Assembly: GCA_001567185.1 (NCBI GenBank)
Contig: LNFR01000011.1
Coordinates: 1-64,000, forward strand
Source: Bacteroidetes bacterium OLB12
Lineage (GTDB): Bacteria; Bacteroidota; Bacteroidia; Cytophagales; Cyclobacteriaceae
Direction: 5' to 3'
DNA length: 64,000 bases
Shown: piece after piece, positions 62,795 through 64,000 of the stretch
How the letters are laid out: each line of letters begins with the position of its first letter
How positions within the stretch are numbered: position 1 is the stretch's first letter
The notes under the pieces: generated by a model
The model's input: the letters and a program-made list of their open reading frames with translations, nothing else
Told to the model about the DNA's origin: nothing
Databases searched by the model: none
Made by a program: the position numbers and the translations under genes

Positions 62795-64000
62795 GTGAAG
62801 CAACGCTTTCTTGATTACGCGCAACAACACGGGATAACCCCACACACAAAAATGCTGCTGGCAGTAAGTGGTGGAAAGGATTCGATGGTTATGCTGCATC
62901 TGTTTCATTCACTCGCGTTCAATATTTCGGTGGCCCACGTAAATTTTAAGTTACGCGGATCCGAATCGGATGGAGACCAGCAGTTTGTTAATGATTGGTG
63001 TGCGGAACATCAGATTCCTTTTTTTTCGACACACGTTGAAACCAACAATTATGCCATTGCGAATGGGCTTTCCATTCAAATGGCTGCGCGCGACCTGCGG
63101 TATCAATGGTTTGGATTGAGTTGTATAGAAAAACATCGGTTTCAGTTTATTGCCACCGCTCATCACCTCAACGATTCGATCGAGACAGCGTTGCTCAACC
63201 TGGCGCGTGGCACCGGGGTGGAGGGCTTAACGGGCATTCCTGTACTTTCGGGTAATCGTTTCAGGCCGCTAATGTTTGCAACCCGTGCCGAAATAGAAAC
63301 CTATGCGGCAGCGCACAAAATACACTGGCGCGAAGACAGCAGCAACCAGACGGATGCCTACCAACGCAACCTGATCAGGCACCGGGTAATTCCGGAATTA
63401 AAAAAAATTAACCCGGCCCTTGAGGCAAGCTTTGCATCGATGGTGTTAAAAATTAACCACGACCTCGAGATATTAAATGCTGAAAATCAAAAGTGGCGGG
63501 TTGCTTATACCGAACCTTTCGGTGAGGGGTTGAAAATCCGTAAAGAAGCTATACAACCAGCAACGTTGTCGTTTTTGTGGCGTACCCTTCGTAATTATGG
63601 ATTTAGCTGGGATCAAACCGAGCGCATTCAGCAAGTGGCCGATGGCCAACCCGGAAAAATTTTCTATTCCACCACGCATTCGCTTACAGCAGATCGTGAA
63701 TTTCTGTTGATTTCGGAACTAACGGCTCCCATCGAGTCGGTTTCCATTAATCTTGCAAACGGTACCTATCAATCAGGAAAACAGGAATTAGCGATACAAA
63801 CAGATCAGACTCCACGCATTGTAGCCGATAAACAGGTGGCTGCACTGGATCAGGCTACGCTTTCGCGCGATTTGGTTTGGCGTACCTGGCAGCCGGGCGA
63901 TTGGTTTGTACCGCTTGGTATGAATAACCGGAAAAAAATCAGCGACTTTCTGGTGGATGAGAAAGTGCCACTTGGGCTAAAAAACAAGGTAACTGTACTG
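62795..64000 (+). CDS. tilS: tRNA(Ile)-lysidine synthetase, C-terminal end beyond window
   Basis: 402 codons of an open frame that runs to the window end. GTG start giving VKQRFLDYAQQHGITPHTK; the N-type ATP pyrophosphatase PP-loop is LLAVSGGKDSMVML (about 20-34). Further TilS segments are IATAHHLNDSIETALLNLAR, GIPVLSGNRFRPLMFATRAE and the C-terminal WQPGDWFVPLGMNNRKKISD. It modifies C34 of tRNA-Ile2 to lysidine so that it reads AUA. A TATCTTTG box (62783-62790) overlaps the leader; if this is the true -7 element the start codon may be downstream. Confidence 0.95.
   Translation, partial: MKQRFLDYAQQHGITPHTKMLLAVSGGKDSMVMLHLFHSLAFNISVAHVNFKLRGSESDGDQQFVNDWCAEHQIPFFSTHVETNNYAIANGLSIQMAARDLRYQWFGLSCIEKHRFQFIATAHHLNDSIETALLNLARGTGVEGLTGIPVLSGNRFRPLMFATRAEIETYAAAHKIHWREDSSNQTDAYQRNLIRHRVIPELKKINPALEASFASMVLKINHDLEILNAENQKWRVAYTEPFGEGLKIRKEAIQPATLSFLWRTLRNYGFSWDQTERIQQVADGQPGKIFYSTTHSLTADREFLLISELTAPIESVSINLANGTYQSGKQELAIQTDQTPRIVADKQVAALDQATLSRDLVWRTWQPGDWFVPLGMNNRKKISDFLVDEKVPLGLKNKVTVL

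Noticed and set aside
1-64000. CRISPR arrays, prophage genes, integrase or restriction systems
   Set aside because: None seen. No regularly spaced repeats, no phage structural or lysis genes, no Cas or methyltransferase motifs.

Overview
The window is about 64 kb of chromosome from a Bacteroidota bacterium, most likely a member of the Cytophagales. The evidence is a type A T9SS C-terminal sorting domain (60413-61117), the block bamD-rpoZ-coaBC-DUF4835-recN, a B-type ribosomal protein L31, repeated outer-membrane beta-barrel and OstA-like proteins, KDO and heptose (LPS) genes, ECF sigma factors, and promoters of the Bacteroidota form TTTG-N19-21-TAnnTTTG with no clear Shine-Dalgarno sites. It is mostly core genome. 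I see no prophage, CRISPR array, secretion island or integrase.

Layout. 1-8.7 kb: asnS (partial) diverges from rpoN and a PAP2-like membrane protein, then a PaaG-type isomerase, an outer-membrane protein, tRNA-Arg(ACG), a TonB protein, an ECF sigma factor with a small membrane protein, and a secreted zinc metalloprotease. 8.7-14.7 kb: an APC permease, a minus-strand operon (GlmU-like, holB, cyclophilin lipoprotein, RmlD-like reductase) and rpmE2. 14.7-15.4 kb: a FitAB/VapBC-type toxin-antitoxin pair with its own promoter and repeat operator; this is the clearest accessory cassette. 15.4-21.5 kb: a Wzi/RemB-like outer-membrane protein, an MsbA-type ABC exporter, gmhA and a ComM/YifB ATPase. 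21.6-33.1 kb: LemA/DUF3137, a W/Y-rich exported protein, a neutral zinc peptidase, an Upf1-like helicase, a SMUG-like glycosylase, a D-aminoacylase family amidohydrolase and a membrane-anchored patatin. 33.2-39.3 kb: an AddAB-like helicase-nuclease pair.

39.4-49.1 kb: YceI and a Crp/Fnr regulator with duplicated operator-like sites, YkgJ, a P1 peptidase, a class IV aminotransferase, kdsB, an NfeD protease, and an operon of a DUF4905-like protein, LysM, OmpA and a TIGR02757 protein. 49.1-54.9 kb: a palindrome-rich 400 bp gap, a GMC oxidoreductase with its subunit 3, an ECF sigma and anti-sigma-like pair opposite a DUF6249-like protein, and a DASS transporter. 55-64 kb: an RRM protein, recN, DUF4835, coaBC, rpoZ, bamD, a T9SS cargo protein and an OstA-like protein, then divergent tilS running off the end.

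The main global observation concerns sequence quality. Twelve genes, including the essential asnS, are broken by 14 single-base indels, nearly all in short homopolymers. Each reading frame can be restored by adding or removing one base per site, which points to uncorrected long-read or pyrosequencing errors rather than pseudogenes. Genes are given here with repaired limits and the indel sites are named. I did not find a convincing new multi-gene system. The more unusual items are the yceI/Crp repeat promoter, the toxin-antitoxin operator, a MITE-like element, the nested palindromes at 49.1 kb, the seven-helix patatin and the W/Y-rich exported protein.
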